From Granulosicoccus sp964352535 (lineage in GTDB: Bacteria; Pseudomonadota; Gammaproteobacteria; Granulosicoccales; Granulosicoccaceae): a stretch of 5,122 nt of DNA. The notes under the pieces are model-generated. The model saw only the letters and a list, made by a program, of their open reading frames with translations. It was not told where the DNA came from and did no database searches. The stretch lies in contig CAYGSW010000369.1 of NCBI GenBank assembly GCA_964352535.1, positions 1 through 5,122 of the forward strand, written 5' to 3'. The translations under genes were made by a program, and so were the position numbers. Below are positions 1 through 5,068 of this stretch, one piece after another. Every line of letters begins with the position of its first letter. Position 1 is the stretch's first letter.

Positions 1-24
1 TTTCGGGTTGACGGACTACTAGCG
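1..24 (+). repeat. Left copy of a 24-base imperfect inverted repeat
   Basis: Bases 1-24 match the reverse complement of 5043-5066 at 22 of 24 positions. The differences are at positions 7 and 10 of this copy, and the inner 14 bases (acggactactagcg) are identical. Inside the repeat the two sides diverge at once. The left copy touches the window edge, so it may extend further outwards. The outward-facing arrangement resembles the terminal inverted repeats of a transposable element or a dispersed palindromic repeat. I do not recognise it as the end of a named IS family, and no transposase lies between the copies. Confidence 0.7.
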
Positions 25-40
25 CTACTCGCTAAAAATT

Positions 41-67
41 TTTGATACTAAATAGAACTTTGATACT
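41..67. repeat. Pair of 9-base direct repeats, 18 bases apart
   Basis: The word tttgatact occurs perfectly at 41-49 and 59-67, one 18-base period apart. It lies in the AT-rich stretch between the left inverted repeat and the protease stop codon, next to the palindrome aaaaattttt at 34-43. No terminator-like hairpin is visible here. The pair could be a protein-binding site inside an element end or a chance AT-rich duplication. Confidence 0.4.
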
Positions 68-92
68 GCACAAAGGTGTGACAATGGTTGAT

Positions 93-1355
93 TCATAAAC
101 AACCGTCAGCGTCCAGCTCTTCATCGAGTTTTTGGGGCCTTGCCACTTCAACAGCCCGGCATGCGTTAACCTTGCCGGTCTGGGGATCTGCTGTTTTCTC
201 AAGCAACGTCAGTAGATCGATTGACGTCAAATTTGGCGATAAACTGCGCATCAGCGCGACCAAACCAGTGATATGTGCTGTTGCAAATGAGCTGCCATTA
301 AAGAAGTCGTACTGTTCATTTGGCCGTGTACTGAGCACACGACTTCCCGGTGCAGACAGCATTGCGGACCCTATACCAGCAGAAGCTACAGCGATGGTTC
401 CGGGAATTGATATCGGAAACGCTTCATCCTCATGAGCAGGTTTTGCCCCCACCACCACGATATCCTGCTCAAGGGCTTGCAACACAAGCCGTTCCAGAAT
501 CGGGTCTGGTGGGCCTGTGAGACTGAGGTTAATGATGTCAACCGCCTGTTGGATGGAATGGTTTAGCGCTTTTGCCAATGTCAGCGTGTTACAGCGGGCC
601 CGGGTGCTGTCCTGTTCGGTGTACCAGCATGCCTTAATGGCCAATAGGGTTGCATCGGGAGCAACGCCCACCATTCCCGTATCATTGTCGGCCTCTGCCG
701 CGATAAGCCCTCCAACTGCTGTACCATGTGTGTCTGAACGGAATGCTACATCGTCTGTGTCAACAAAATTTCTCGTTGATTCGCTGTTGGACGCAAGATC
801 AGGATGCGTGTCATCCATTCCAGTATCTATTACAGCAACCCGTATGCCTTCACCTCGTGTCCATTGATGGGTGTTAATGGCCTGTATTGAATGGAAACCA
901 TGTTGCAACGACAGAAAAGGATCATTGTAGGGTTGTGTTTGTGAATCGAAGGTTTGCACTATCTGCGCAGTTTCGATATCGGGTTCCTGTCCTAGAGCAG
1001 CAACAATAGCCTCGCGGTTGTCGGTATCTTCGATTTCAAAAATAACGCAAAAAATATCTATGGCAGCCAAAGGCCAATTGGCAACGCGTGTTAACCCGTA
1101 GGTTGTATTCAGGCGATTGAGAAAATCCACGTATAGCGGCGGTAACTCCCCTGACATCGGTACGGCCTTTTGTTCGGTGTACAGTGCGTGGTATTCCGGC
1201 GTTAGTGTAATCAGGATAAGATCTGATTCCAGATTCTCTTGATAGCGTCCAAATGTTGTGTCAGTGACGATGGGTTGCGGTGCAGGAATTGACACACACC
1301 CCGGCAAGGTTATGCACAAGCACAGTGCGAACAAGTATTTAAATGTGTTGATCAT
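93..1355 (-). CDS. Subtilisin-family (S8) serine protease, predicted lipoprotein
   Basis: Predicted envelope-anchored peptidase of family S8, 420 residues from the chosen start. The ATG at 1353-1355 is preferred because it begins directly with a lipoprotein signal: a short n-region with one Lys, a hydrophobic stretch, then lipobox L-P-G-C with Cys20 as the lipidated residue. The longer reading to 1418 needs a TTG start and would bury this signal behind 21 residues. A weak CGGGAA sits upstream. Residues 21-155 form a non-catalytic region that may act as a propeptide or spacer. The catalytic domain follows: Asp177 in VAVIDTG, His210 in DTHGTAVGG, Ser356 in NGSSFATAHITG. The usual oxyanion-hole segment (AAGN) reads VVVGAKPAHE around 301-310 and has no Asn, so activity may be lowered or altered. 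The C-terminal tail contains GKVNACRAV. The target is unknown. The family assignment is secure; true proteolytic activity is not. Confidence 0.93.
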   Translation of the reverse strand: MINTFKYLFALCLCITLPGCVSIPAPQPIVTDTTFGRYQENLESDLILITLTPEYHALYTEQKAVPMSGELPPLYVDFLNRLNTTYGLTRVANWPLAAIDIFCVIFEIEDTDNREAIVAALGQEPDIETAQIVQTFDSQTQPYNDPFLSLQHGFHSIQAINTHQWTRGEGIRVAVIDTGMDDTHPDLASNSESTRNFVDTDDVAFRSDTHGTAVGGLIAAEADNDTGMVGVAPDATLLAIKACWYTEQDSTRARCNTLTLAKALNHSIQQAVDIINLSLTGPPDPILERLVLQALEQDIVVVGAKPAHEDEAFPISIPGTIAVASAGIGSAMLSAPGSRVLSTRPNEQYDFFNGSSFATAHITGLVALMRSLSPNLTSIDLLTLLEKTADPQTGKVNACRAVEVARPQKLDEELDADGCL

Positions 1356-1508
1356 GGTTTCCCGTGTGTATTGAGCCATATTGATTTTTCCACACTCTGC
1401 ACAGATACGATGAGTCAAGATAGGCAGAGCCTCTCAGTCACATAGCAATAACTCGATATACAGCGATTGGGTGGACTGAGTCCCTTCGTTTGCTCCATTG
1501 CCGATAAT

Positions 1509-1525
1509 TCGAACAACGAGTTCGA
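1509..1525. promoter_or_regulatory. Palindrome TCGAAC-N5-GTTCGA, possible operator
   Basis: A perfect pair of 6-base arms separated by five bases lies about 155 bases upstream of the protease start. Its size and spacing are typical of a dimeric repressor site. The core GAAC-N5-GTTC resembles LexA-type operators of some phyla, but those use other spacings (for example N4 in Gram-positive bacteria), so no regulator is assigned. A chance palindrome is possible. Confidence 0.3.
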
Positions 1526-1549
1526 TTAAAGCGCATTGAACAAAAGTAA

Positions 1550-1594
1550 CGGTGGATCCGATGTACCTGTTATTTCACCATTACACCTCCACCG
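1550..1594 (-). repeat. Seven-base inverted repeat enclosing a mini-ORF
   Basis: cggtgga at 1550-1556 and tccaccg at 1588-1594 are perfect inverted repeats around a 31-base loop. In the minus-strand transcript the 5' arm contains the Shine-Dalgarno-like GGAGG, followed at once by AUG GUG AAA UAA. The structure could mask that ribosome site or act as a weak terminator after the small upstream gene. The loop is long and no U-run follows directly, so the terminator reading is weak. Confidence 0.3.
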
Positions 1595-1680
1595 AACAAA
1601 CACTATATATCCGGCGAGCCAGCTCAAGGGCCAACCTCTTATGTGCCTATCAGTACAACATCCTGTCGCTGACCCTGGTC

Positions 1681-1875
1681 TCAACCACCATTGATTGATT
1701 CATTGGCGAAGAAGATTTCTCGTGTTTTATCATCGACAACTAAAGTAACATTGTGATCTGAGCCGACAACATTTGTCACGATTTCAGCGATTGCAGTAAG
1801 TGAGATAACGCCTGAAACCATAAAAGCCATCATGATCGACAAGTGGGTTTTCTTGCAAATTTGATTGGATGACAT
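1681..1875 (-). CDS. Small secreted or membrane protein of unknown function (64 aa)
   Basis: I do not recognise this protein. It starts with an n-region containing KK at residues 8-9. A hydrophobic segment of about 18 residues (roughly 13-30) follows and ends in TAIA-E, which fits signal peptidase I cleavage, leaving a mature product of about 34 residues. The mature part is beta-prone and acidic (VTLVVDDKTREIFF), with no Cys and no known motif. The hydrophobic segment could instead be an uncleaved membrane anchor. The main evidence that it is real is an exact GGAGGT seven bases before the ATG, much better than the sites of its neighbours. It stands alone, about 325 bases before the protease start in the same direction, and might be co-transcribed with it. 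A function linked to the protease (for example a substrate or inhibitor) is only speculation. Confidence 0.6.
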   Translation of the reverse strand: MSSNQICKKTHLSIMMAFMVSGVISLTAIAEIVTNVVGSDHNVTLVVDDKTREIFFANESINGG

Positions 1876-1882
1876 GATTCTG

Positions 1883-1888
1883 ACCTCC
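1883..1888 (-). promoter_or_regulatory. Strong ribosome binding site of the 64-aa gene
   Basis: The minus strand reads GGAGGT, seven bases before the ATG at 1873-1875. This is a full anti-Shine-Dalgarno match at ideal spacing. It both fixes the start and is the best argument that this short frame is translated. Confidence 0.75.
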
Positions 1889-2084
1889 GTATATTCTTAC
1901 CGCATGGATGTTTGAACGCATCAGTTGATTGCGAAACTGCAAAAGTACCCAGTGAAACGTGCTGAGGATGTTGGATTGTGAAAATGACTTGCTGTTGTCG
2001 CTGATTTGAAACTCACTACACAGCTGGCTGATGATTGCTTTACCAGCTTATTCAAACGTAGGTACCTCAGCTGCTCGGTTCGGT

Positions 2085-2369
2085 TCACATTTCAAGCAGA
2101 TTATTTTTGTTGACTGCTGAAGCGGCCGACATTAGCTGTTGAGCGCTGCAGTGATCAAACCGGTTCAGTTGTTCGAGCTGTCGAAAACGGGCTCCATAAG
2201 GCCATTGATAAGCGTCAGATGTGGCCTGCACCTGCTCAACGGCGCAGATTGCCTGGAGCAGCGTACGCAAAATTAACGCTGTGCTGGTATCGGATTGATC
2301 TCTGGTATCACGTTTACCTCTGGTGTCAGGTTCACCTCTGTTGTCAGCTGCATCGCCAAAACCTGCCAA
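2085..2369 (-). CDS. Doubtful 94-codon ORF with hexapeptide repeats
   Basis: An open frame with no recognised domain. It can only start at a TTG (2367-2369) directly after a stop codon and has no Shine-Dalgarno, so translation is uncertain. Its first quarter is made by the tandem 18-base repeats, which stay in frame and give hexads with a D-T-R or D-N-R core (DAADNR, GEPDTR, GKRDTR, DQSDTS). The rest is rich in Ala, Gln and Leu and probably helical, with no signal peptide. It may be a gene fragment that has lost its 5' end, or a chance frame over a repeat. The multiple-of-six repeat unit would keep any of the frames open equally, so it is not proof of coding. Confidence 0.18.
   Translation of the reverse strand: MAGFGDAADNRGEPDTRGKRDTRDQSDTSTALILRTLLQAICAVEQVQATSDAYQWPYGARFRQLEQLNRFDHCSAQQLMSAASAVNKNNLLEM
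2283..2354. repeat. Four imperfect tandem 18-base repeats
   Basis: Units lie at 2283-2300, 2301-2318, 2319-2336 and 2337-2354 with no gaps. The shared pattern is t-c-t-g-g-t-r-t-c followed by a more variable half. Units 2 and 3 are most alike, and units 1 and 4 are degenerate. On the minus strand each unit reads as six codons ending in D-T-R, D-T-S or D-N-R. Possible explanations are replication slippage in non-coding DNA, iterated binding sites, or repeats in a small repetitive protein. Confidence 0.65.
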
Positions 2370-2410
2370 CTAACTGTCATCAAGCACCAAGAAGCGTCCA
2401 AGCGGCATCA

Positions 2411-2436
2411 AAACGGGGTATGCACTAATACACCCC
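2411..2436 (-). terminator. Possible terminator after the DUF3179 gene
   Basis: The minus-strand transcript, about ten bases beyond the DUF3179 stop codon, can fold GGGGUGU with AUACCCC around an 8-base loop. This gives seven pairs with one G-U, followed by GUUUUG. Position and GC-rich stem fit an intrinsic terminator, but the U-tract is short. Confidence 0.4.
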
Positions 2437-2445
2437 TGCAGCCAC

Positions 2446-3915
2446 TCACATCACCCACAGCTCCGTATCCGGATGGAACTGTGACCAGGCAAACCAGAAA
2501 GCCTGATGACCGCCAAGATCCTTACCTTCGTCATCAACAGCTTTGACGCCGCCTCCATCCAGTACCAAAGTGATATTGGCGTATTTTATTGCCTCGCCTG
2601 ATCGCAAGGCCTCTAACGCACTCTCTTTGTGAAACGCTATGGCAACTCCGTCCTCGGTAATCAACCCGATGACATCATCTTGAACGGCCAAACGAGGATC
2701 AACATCACCGATGGGGAAAATCGGCCCGTTTGCGTCTCGATTGTTACGAAAGTCAAAATCGCGTCCTAGCGCGAGTGACTCCTTTAATACCGTGGTTTGC
2801 GGATAGGCCGCTTTCCATTCGCCCCAGCTAGTCGTGACAACACCTGCCTGTTTAAGCGTTACGCCTATTTCGGCAAGTGGTCCAGTCACGGCCTGGCCTC
2901 GGAACGTATCGAATACAGAATAGGTTGTCAGGTCGTACATGACTTTGTTGGAGCGTATGAGTAGTCCGGATGTCCGCAGTATTGGACGTTCTACACCTTG
3001 TGGAACATCATCGGTAAAGTAAGCTTGAGCTGATCCGCAAAGCGTACAATACGGAATACCCAGATCACGACCGCCCAGCGTATCGTTGACCATCTCGCGA
3101 ACCTCCATGATCTGACGTGGGTAGGCGCGGTACTCGCCGTTGACCTCGACGCCAAAAACAATATCATCGTTGTCCAGCCAATCGGCATCAGACGCACTGA
3201 TCACCTCAGGGTTATCTGCTGCCGGTATGCAATTACAGGGTTCATCCGTCGTATCAAAAGGGCGATCGTCAATACGCACCCCACCCCACGACACATGACG
3301 CCAATCGATATCACCCTCGATAAACAGCTTTTCCCACTCAGGCTCGATGAACGTGTAAACGTTTCGTTTGTACTCAAGGTAGTCAGGAGGAGCAGGAATA
3401 TCCCACGCAATAAGATGATCAACCGTATCACCCCAGATGTTTTCAGTATCCAAACTGGTATTGAGCAATAGATCCGCCGATGCCGCTAACGATGACATCA
3501 GATTAGTGGATCCGGCTATTCGCATGAGATCGCTCACCAGCCATGCAAGCCGAGGGTCGCCAGATTCCGAAATTACCTGTATAGCGTCCTCTTGTTCCAG
3601 CCCCCATGTTCTAGTCGGTAGCCCTTCAAAAAAGACAGTGTCGAGAGCTTGCTTGACTTCCTTGCTCAGAGTAGTCACAAGTACTGGAGGAGGTGTTCCA
3701 AATCTGGCTATCACGCGCTCTGACAGCTTTGAACTTGCAGTATCATCCGACTCCACCGACGGCTTGGTCTGGGTCACGGAGTCAGTGGGTTTCTGGTCTT
3801 TATCCTGTGCAATGACGAAGCCAGGCGGCAGTAGAAGGCAGGTGCCGATAACTAACAAACCGGACAAGCCAGATCCAAATTTTGTAAACCCTGACATAGC
3901 TAAATTTTTGATCAT
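2446..3915 (-). CDS. Exported DUF3179 domain-containing protein
   Basis: A 489-residue protein of the DUF3179 family, whose biochemical role is not established. Residues 1-36 form a signal peptide: Lys at 3 and 12, hydrophobic 17-35, likely cleavage after VIA before QDKDQ, so it acts in the periplasm or outside. A polar linker (about 37-65) and a mostly helical region (about 66-200) precede the DUF3179 core, roughly 205-430. Diagnostic pieces are FGVEVNGEYRAYPRQIM, VNDTLGGRDLGIPYC, the Cys290-T-L-Cys293 pair followed by GSAQAY, then SGLLIRSNKVMYD and TFRGQAVTGPL. An extra Cys227-N-Cys229 pair lies upstream. Many family members have HEIVND where this one has REMVND (Arg273). The ATG at 3913-3915 is chosen for GAAGGG nine bases upstream; Met7 has no such site. 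The AAGG and CCTT flanking it could form a small hairpin over the ribosome site. It is divergent from the SDR. Confidence 0.9.
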   Translation of the reverse strand: MIKNLAMSGFTKFGSGLSGLLVIGTCLLLPPGFVIAQDKDQKPTDSVTQTKPSVESDDTASSKLSERVIARFGTPPPVLVTTLSKEVKQALDTVFFEGLPTRTWGLEQEDAIQVISESGDPRLAWLVSDLMRIAGSTNLMSSLAASADLLLNTSLDTENIWGDTVDHLIAWDIPAPPDYLEYKRNVYTFIEPEWEKLFIEGDIDWRHVSWGGVRIDDRPFDTTDEPCNCIPAADNPEVISASDADWLDNDDIVFGVEVNGEYRAYPRQIMEVREMVNDTLGGRDLGIPYCTLCGSAQAYFTDDVPQGVERPILRTSGLLIRSNKVMYDLTTYSVFDTFRGQAVTGPLAEIGVTLKQAGVVTTSWGEWKAAYPQTTVLKESLALGRDFDFRNNRDANGPIFPIGDVDPRLAVQDDVIGLITEDGVAIAFHKESALEALRSGEAIKYANITLVLDGGGVKAVDDEGKDLGGHQAFWFAWSQFHPDTELWVM

Positions 3916-3951
3916 AAGGAATTACCCTTCAATTGCAGTACGAATGTGAAT

Positions 3952-3967
3952 GTGATGAAAAAATCAC
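3952..3967. promoter_or_regulatory. Inverted repeat gtgat-N6-atcac in the divergent region
   Basis: Perfect 5-base arms around gaaaaa lie about 37 bases upstream of the DUF3179 start codon, downstream of the TTGACA repeats. This is a good position for a repressor site. It superficially recalls a CRP site, but TGTGA and TCAC are eight bases apart instead of six, so no regulator is named. Confidence 0.25.
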
Positions 3968-3985
3968 CAAGTAGTTCGGCAAATG

Positions 3986-4003
3986 ATGTCAAAAATGTCA
4001 AAA
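3986..4003 (-). promoter_or_regulatory. Tandem 9-base repeat carrying two TTGACA boxes
   Basis: atgtcaaaa is repeated perfectly head to tail at 3986-3994 and 3995-4003. On the minus strand this gives two consensus -35 hexamers, TTGACA, nine bases apart, 72 to 87 bases upstream of the DUF3179 start codon. The -10 candidates at 17-18 base spacing (GAACTA, GGTGAT) are poor. That suggests either an activator-dependent promoter or that the repeat is a regulator-binding site rather than a -35. It may serve both divergent genes. Confidence 0.4.
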
Positions 4004-4017
4004 TTCGATCACGTACC

Positions 4018-4047
4018 TTGAGTTTGCTTAACAAAGACAACTAGTAT
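4018..4047 (+). promoter_or_regulatory. Candidate promoter of the SDR gene
   Basis: ttgagt at 4018-4023 (4 of 6 to the -35 consensus) and tagtat at 4042-4047 (4 of 6 to the -10) are separated by 18 bases. This would start transcription near 4054 and give a leader of about 35 bases. It is a reasonable but unproven sigma-70-type promoter. Confidence 0.35.
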
Positions 4048-4089
4048 CGGTAGAAAAGATCAGATTTCCCCTCTTGAGGAAAAACGTGT

Positions 4090-4848
4090 ATGACAAATGC
4101 CCGTGTTAAATTTCCCGACTTGTCCAGTCGTGTTGTAGCCGTCACCGGCGGGGCCAGCGGCATTGGTGCGGCAATTGTCAGCGCGTTTCATGAACAAGGT
4201 GCGCACGTTGTGTTCTTTGACAAAGACAAAGCTGCTGGCGAGGCACTGGCGCAACGCCTCGGAGCGGCAGTTCGGTTCAAGGCGATTGATCTCACCGATA
4301 CTGATACCCTCGCCGCATGTTTTGCTGAGTCTGCAACAATTTACGGTGCCTTTGATGTATTGGTTAACAACGCGGCCCGTGATGATCGTCATGCCATTGA
4401 AACAGTCACTCCAACCTATTGGCGCGAGCGTTTAGCAGAAAACCTTGATCATCAGTTCTTCGCCGCGCAAGCGGTCATCCCGGCAATGAAAATCAAGGGC
4501 GCAGGTGCAATTATCAATATGAGCTCAATTGCCTGGCGAATCGGGCTGGAAGGAGCGCCCGCCTACGTTGCCTCCAAGGCTGCCATTGAGGGGCTGACCC
4601 ACGCGCTTGCGCGTGAACTAGGGTCCGCGGGTATTCGGGTAAACTGCATATTACCTGGATTTGTGCGTACTCAACGACAGATAGACAAATGGTTAACACC
4701 CGAGTTTGAAAGAAGGGTCATGGATAACCAATGCCTTGGGAAATTTGTCGAACCAGAAGATATTGCCGCGATGGTCCTGGTTCTGGCTTCAGACATATCT
4801 CGTGCAATAACAAATCAGACACTGGTTGTTGATGCAGGCTGGACCTGA
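4090..4848 (+). CDS. Short-chain dehydrogenase, likely sugar (aldose) 1-dehydrogenase
   Basis: A 252-residue classical SDR, probably a soluble NAD(P)-dependent oxidoreductase. Cofactor motif TGGASGIG is at 19-26. Asp44 at the end of the second strand (VVFFDKD) favours NAD over NADP. Asp67 and NNAA at 93-96 are standard. The catalytic residues are all present: Asn118, Ser146, Tyr159 and Lys163 (YVASK). The stretches NNAARDDRH, VTPTYW, HQFFAAQAV, IAWRIGLEG, RTQRQIDKWLTPE and the DAGW ending are, from memory, very like D-xylose dehydrogenase of Caulobacter and bacterial L-arabinose or galactose 1-dehydrogenases. These oxidise the aldose to a lactone in non-phosphorylating sugar breakdown. The exact sugar cannot be read from sequence. 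The start has TGAGGA nine bases upstream. No lactonase, dehydratase or sugar transporter is visible in the window, so the pathway partners must lie elsewhere. Confidence 0.93.
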   Translation: MTNARVKFPDLSSRVVAVTGGASGIGAAIVSAFHEQGAHVVFFDKDKAAGEALAQRLGAAVRFKAIDLTDTDTLAACFAESATIYGAFDVLVNNAARDDRHAIETVTPTYWRERLAENLDHQFFAAQAVIPAMKIKGAGAIINMSSIAWRIGLEGAPAYVASKAAIEGLTHALARELGSAGIRVNCILPGFVRTQRQIDKWLTPEFERRVMDNQCLGKFVEPEDIAAMVLVLASDISRAITNQTLVVDAGWT

Positions 4849-4875
4849 TGTTTGCTGATATCGTTCGGCCAATGA

Positions 4876-4895
4876 CCAGACGTCTCCAGGTCTGG
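4876..4895 (+). terminator. Weak hairpin downstream of the SDR gene
   Basis: ccagac at 4876-4881 pairs perfectly with gtctgg at 4890-4895 around an 8-base loop, 28 bases after the SDR stop codon. No T-run follows, so it is not a standard intrinsic terminator. It may simply stabilise the 3' end or be chance. Confidence 0.25.
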
Positions 4896-5042
4896 ATGCG
4901 AATGGCAATGGTAGATCCAGTGATTCCTGAGTGACTAAGTAGAGGCCTCCCACGATCAATTCTGTCGTGACTTGCATGCCACGATCGTCGGACCGCAGGG
5001 TAGTCACTGTGCAGCTTCCGTTTACAGCTGCTTGGTGCAACC
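4896..5042. other. Non-coding stretch inside the right inverted repeat
   Basis: Nothing firm is visible here. A minus-strand open frame crosses it (TTG at 5038-5040, ATG option at 4975-4977) but runs antisense through the end of the SDR gene, has no Shine-Dalgarno and no recognisable motif, so it is not annotated as a gene. Confidence 0.4.
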
Positions 5043-5066
5043 CGCTAGTAGTCCGTTAAACCGAAA
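5043..5066 (-). repeat. Right copy of the 24-base inverted repeat
   Basis: This is the partner of bases 1-24, inverted, with 22 of 24 matches including the 14-base core. Here the outer side is visible: beyond 5066 the sequence continues cattaggattcag and then turns GC-rich, which may mark the boundary between an element and its host DNA. The spacing from outer edge to outer edge is 5066 bases and encloses all four supported genes. Confidence 0.7.
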
Positions 5067-5068
5067 CA

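Larger units (their letters stand above)
1356..1680. other. Intergenic region upstream of the protease gene
   Basis: These 325 bases hold no supportable gene. They must carry the promoter of the protease and the end of the small-protein transcript (both minus strand), but I see no convincing -35/-10 pair. A TTGACT on the minus strand at 1413-1418 has no matching -10 at normal spacing. Two inverted repeats, listed separately, are the only clear structures. Confidence 0.5.
1876..2445. other. Long intergenic stretch between the small gene and the DUF3179 gene
   Basis: These 570 bases contain no confidently supported gene. They hold four tandem 18-base repeats (2283-2354), one doubtful minus-strand ORF (2085-2369) and a possible terminator of the DUF3179 gene (2411-2436). 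A 6-base inverted repeat (agctgg at 2022-2027, ccagct at 2043-2048) is also present. The promoter of the 64-aa gene should lie just right of 1890, but no strong match is visible there. Confidence 0.5.

Noticed and set aside
11..24. ggactactag in the terminal repeat resembles the universal 16S rRNA site near position 806 (ggactac then gggtatctaat)
   Set aside because: Only about ten bases agree; the conserved continuation is absent in both copies and no other rRNA sequence is present.
88..435. Plus-strand open frame of 115 codons, Ser-rich at its start
   Set aside because: It lies antisense to the C-terminal part of the S8 protease, has no ribosome site or motif, and its composition reflects the opposite-strand codons.
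517..867. Plus-strand frame of 116 codons
   Set aside because: Entirely antisense to the catalytic domain of the protease, which has clear family motifs.
1356..1418. Longer protease reading starting at TTG 1418
   Set aside because: It would place 21 polar residues before a perfect lipoprotein signal peptide; the ATG at 1353-1355 begins exactly at the signal.
3437..3949. Plus-strand frame of 170 codons
   Set aside because: Antisense to the N-terminal half of the DUF3179 gene and its leader; no recognisable domain and the minus-strand product has a proper signal peptide.
3951..3968. CRP-like site TGTGA...TCACC
   Set aside because: The half-sites are eight bases apart instead of the six needed for CRP, so it is kept only as an unassigned inverted repeat.
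4060..4392. Minus-strand frame of 110 codons
   Set aside because: Antisense to the SDR cofactor-binding region; the SDR reading is unambiguous.
4789..5040. Minus-strand frame of 83 codons ending inside the SDR gene
   Set aside because: Needs a TTG start or an ATG without a Shine-Dalgarno, overlaps the SDR 3' end antisense and matches nothing I know.
5043..5066. Integron attC site, suggested by gttaaac
   Set aside because: No paired R/L boxes or long folded arm of attC type are present, and the same 24 bases recur inverted at the other end, which fits an element end better.
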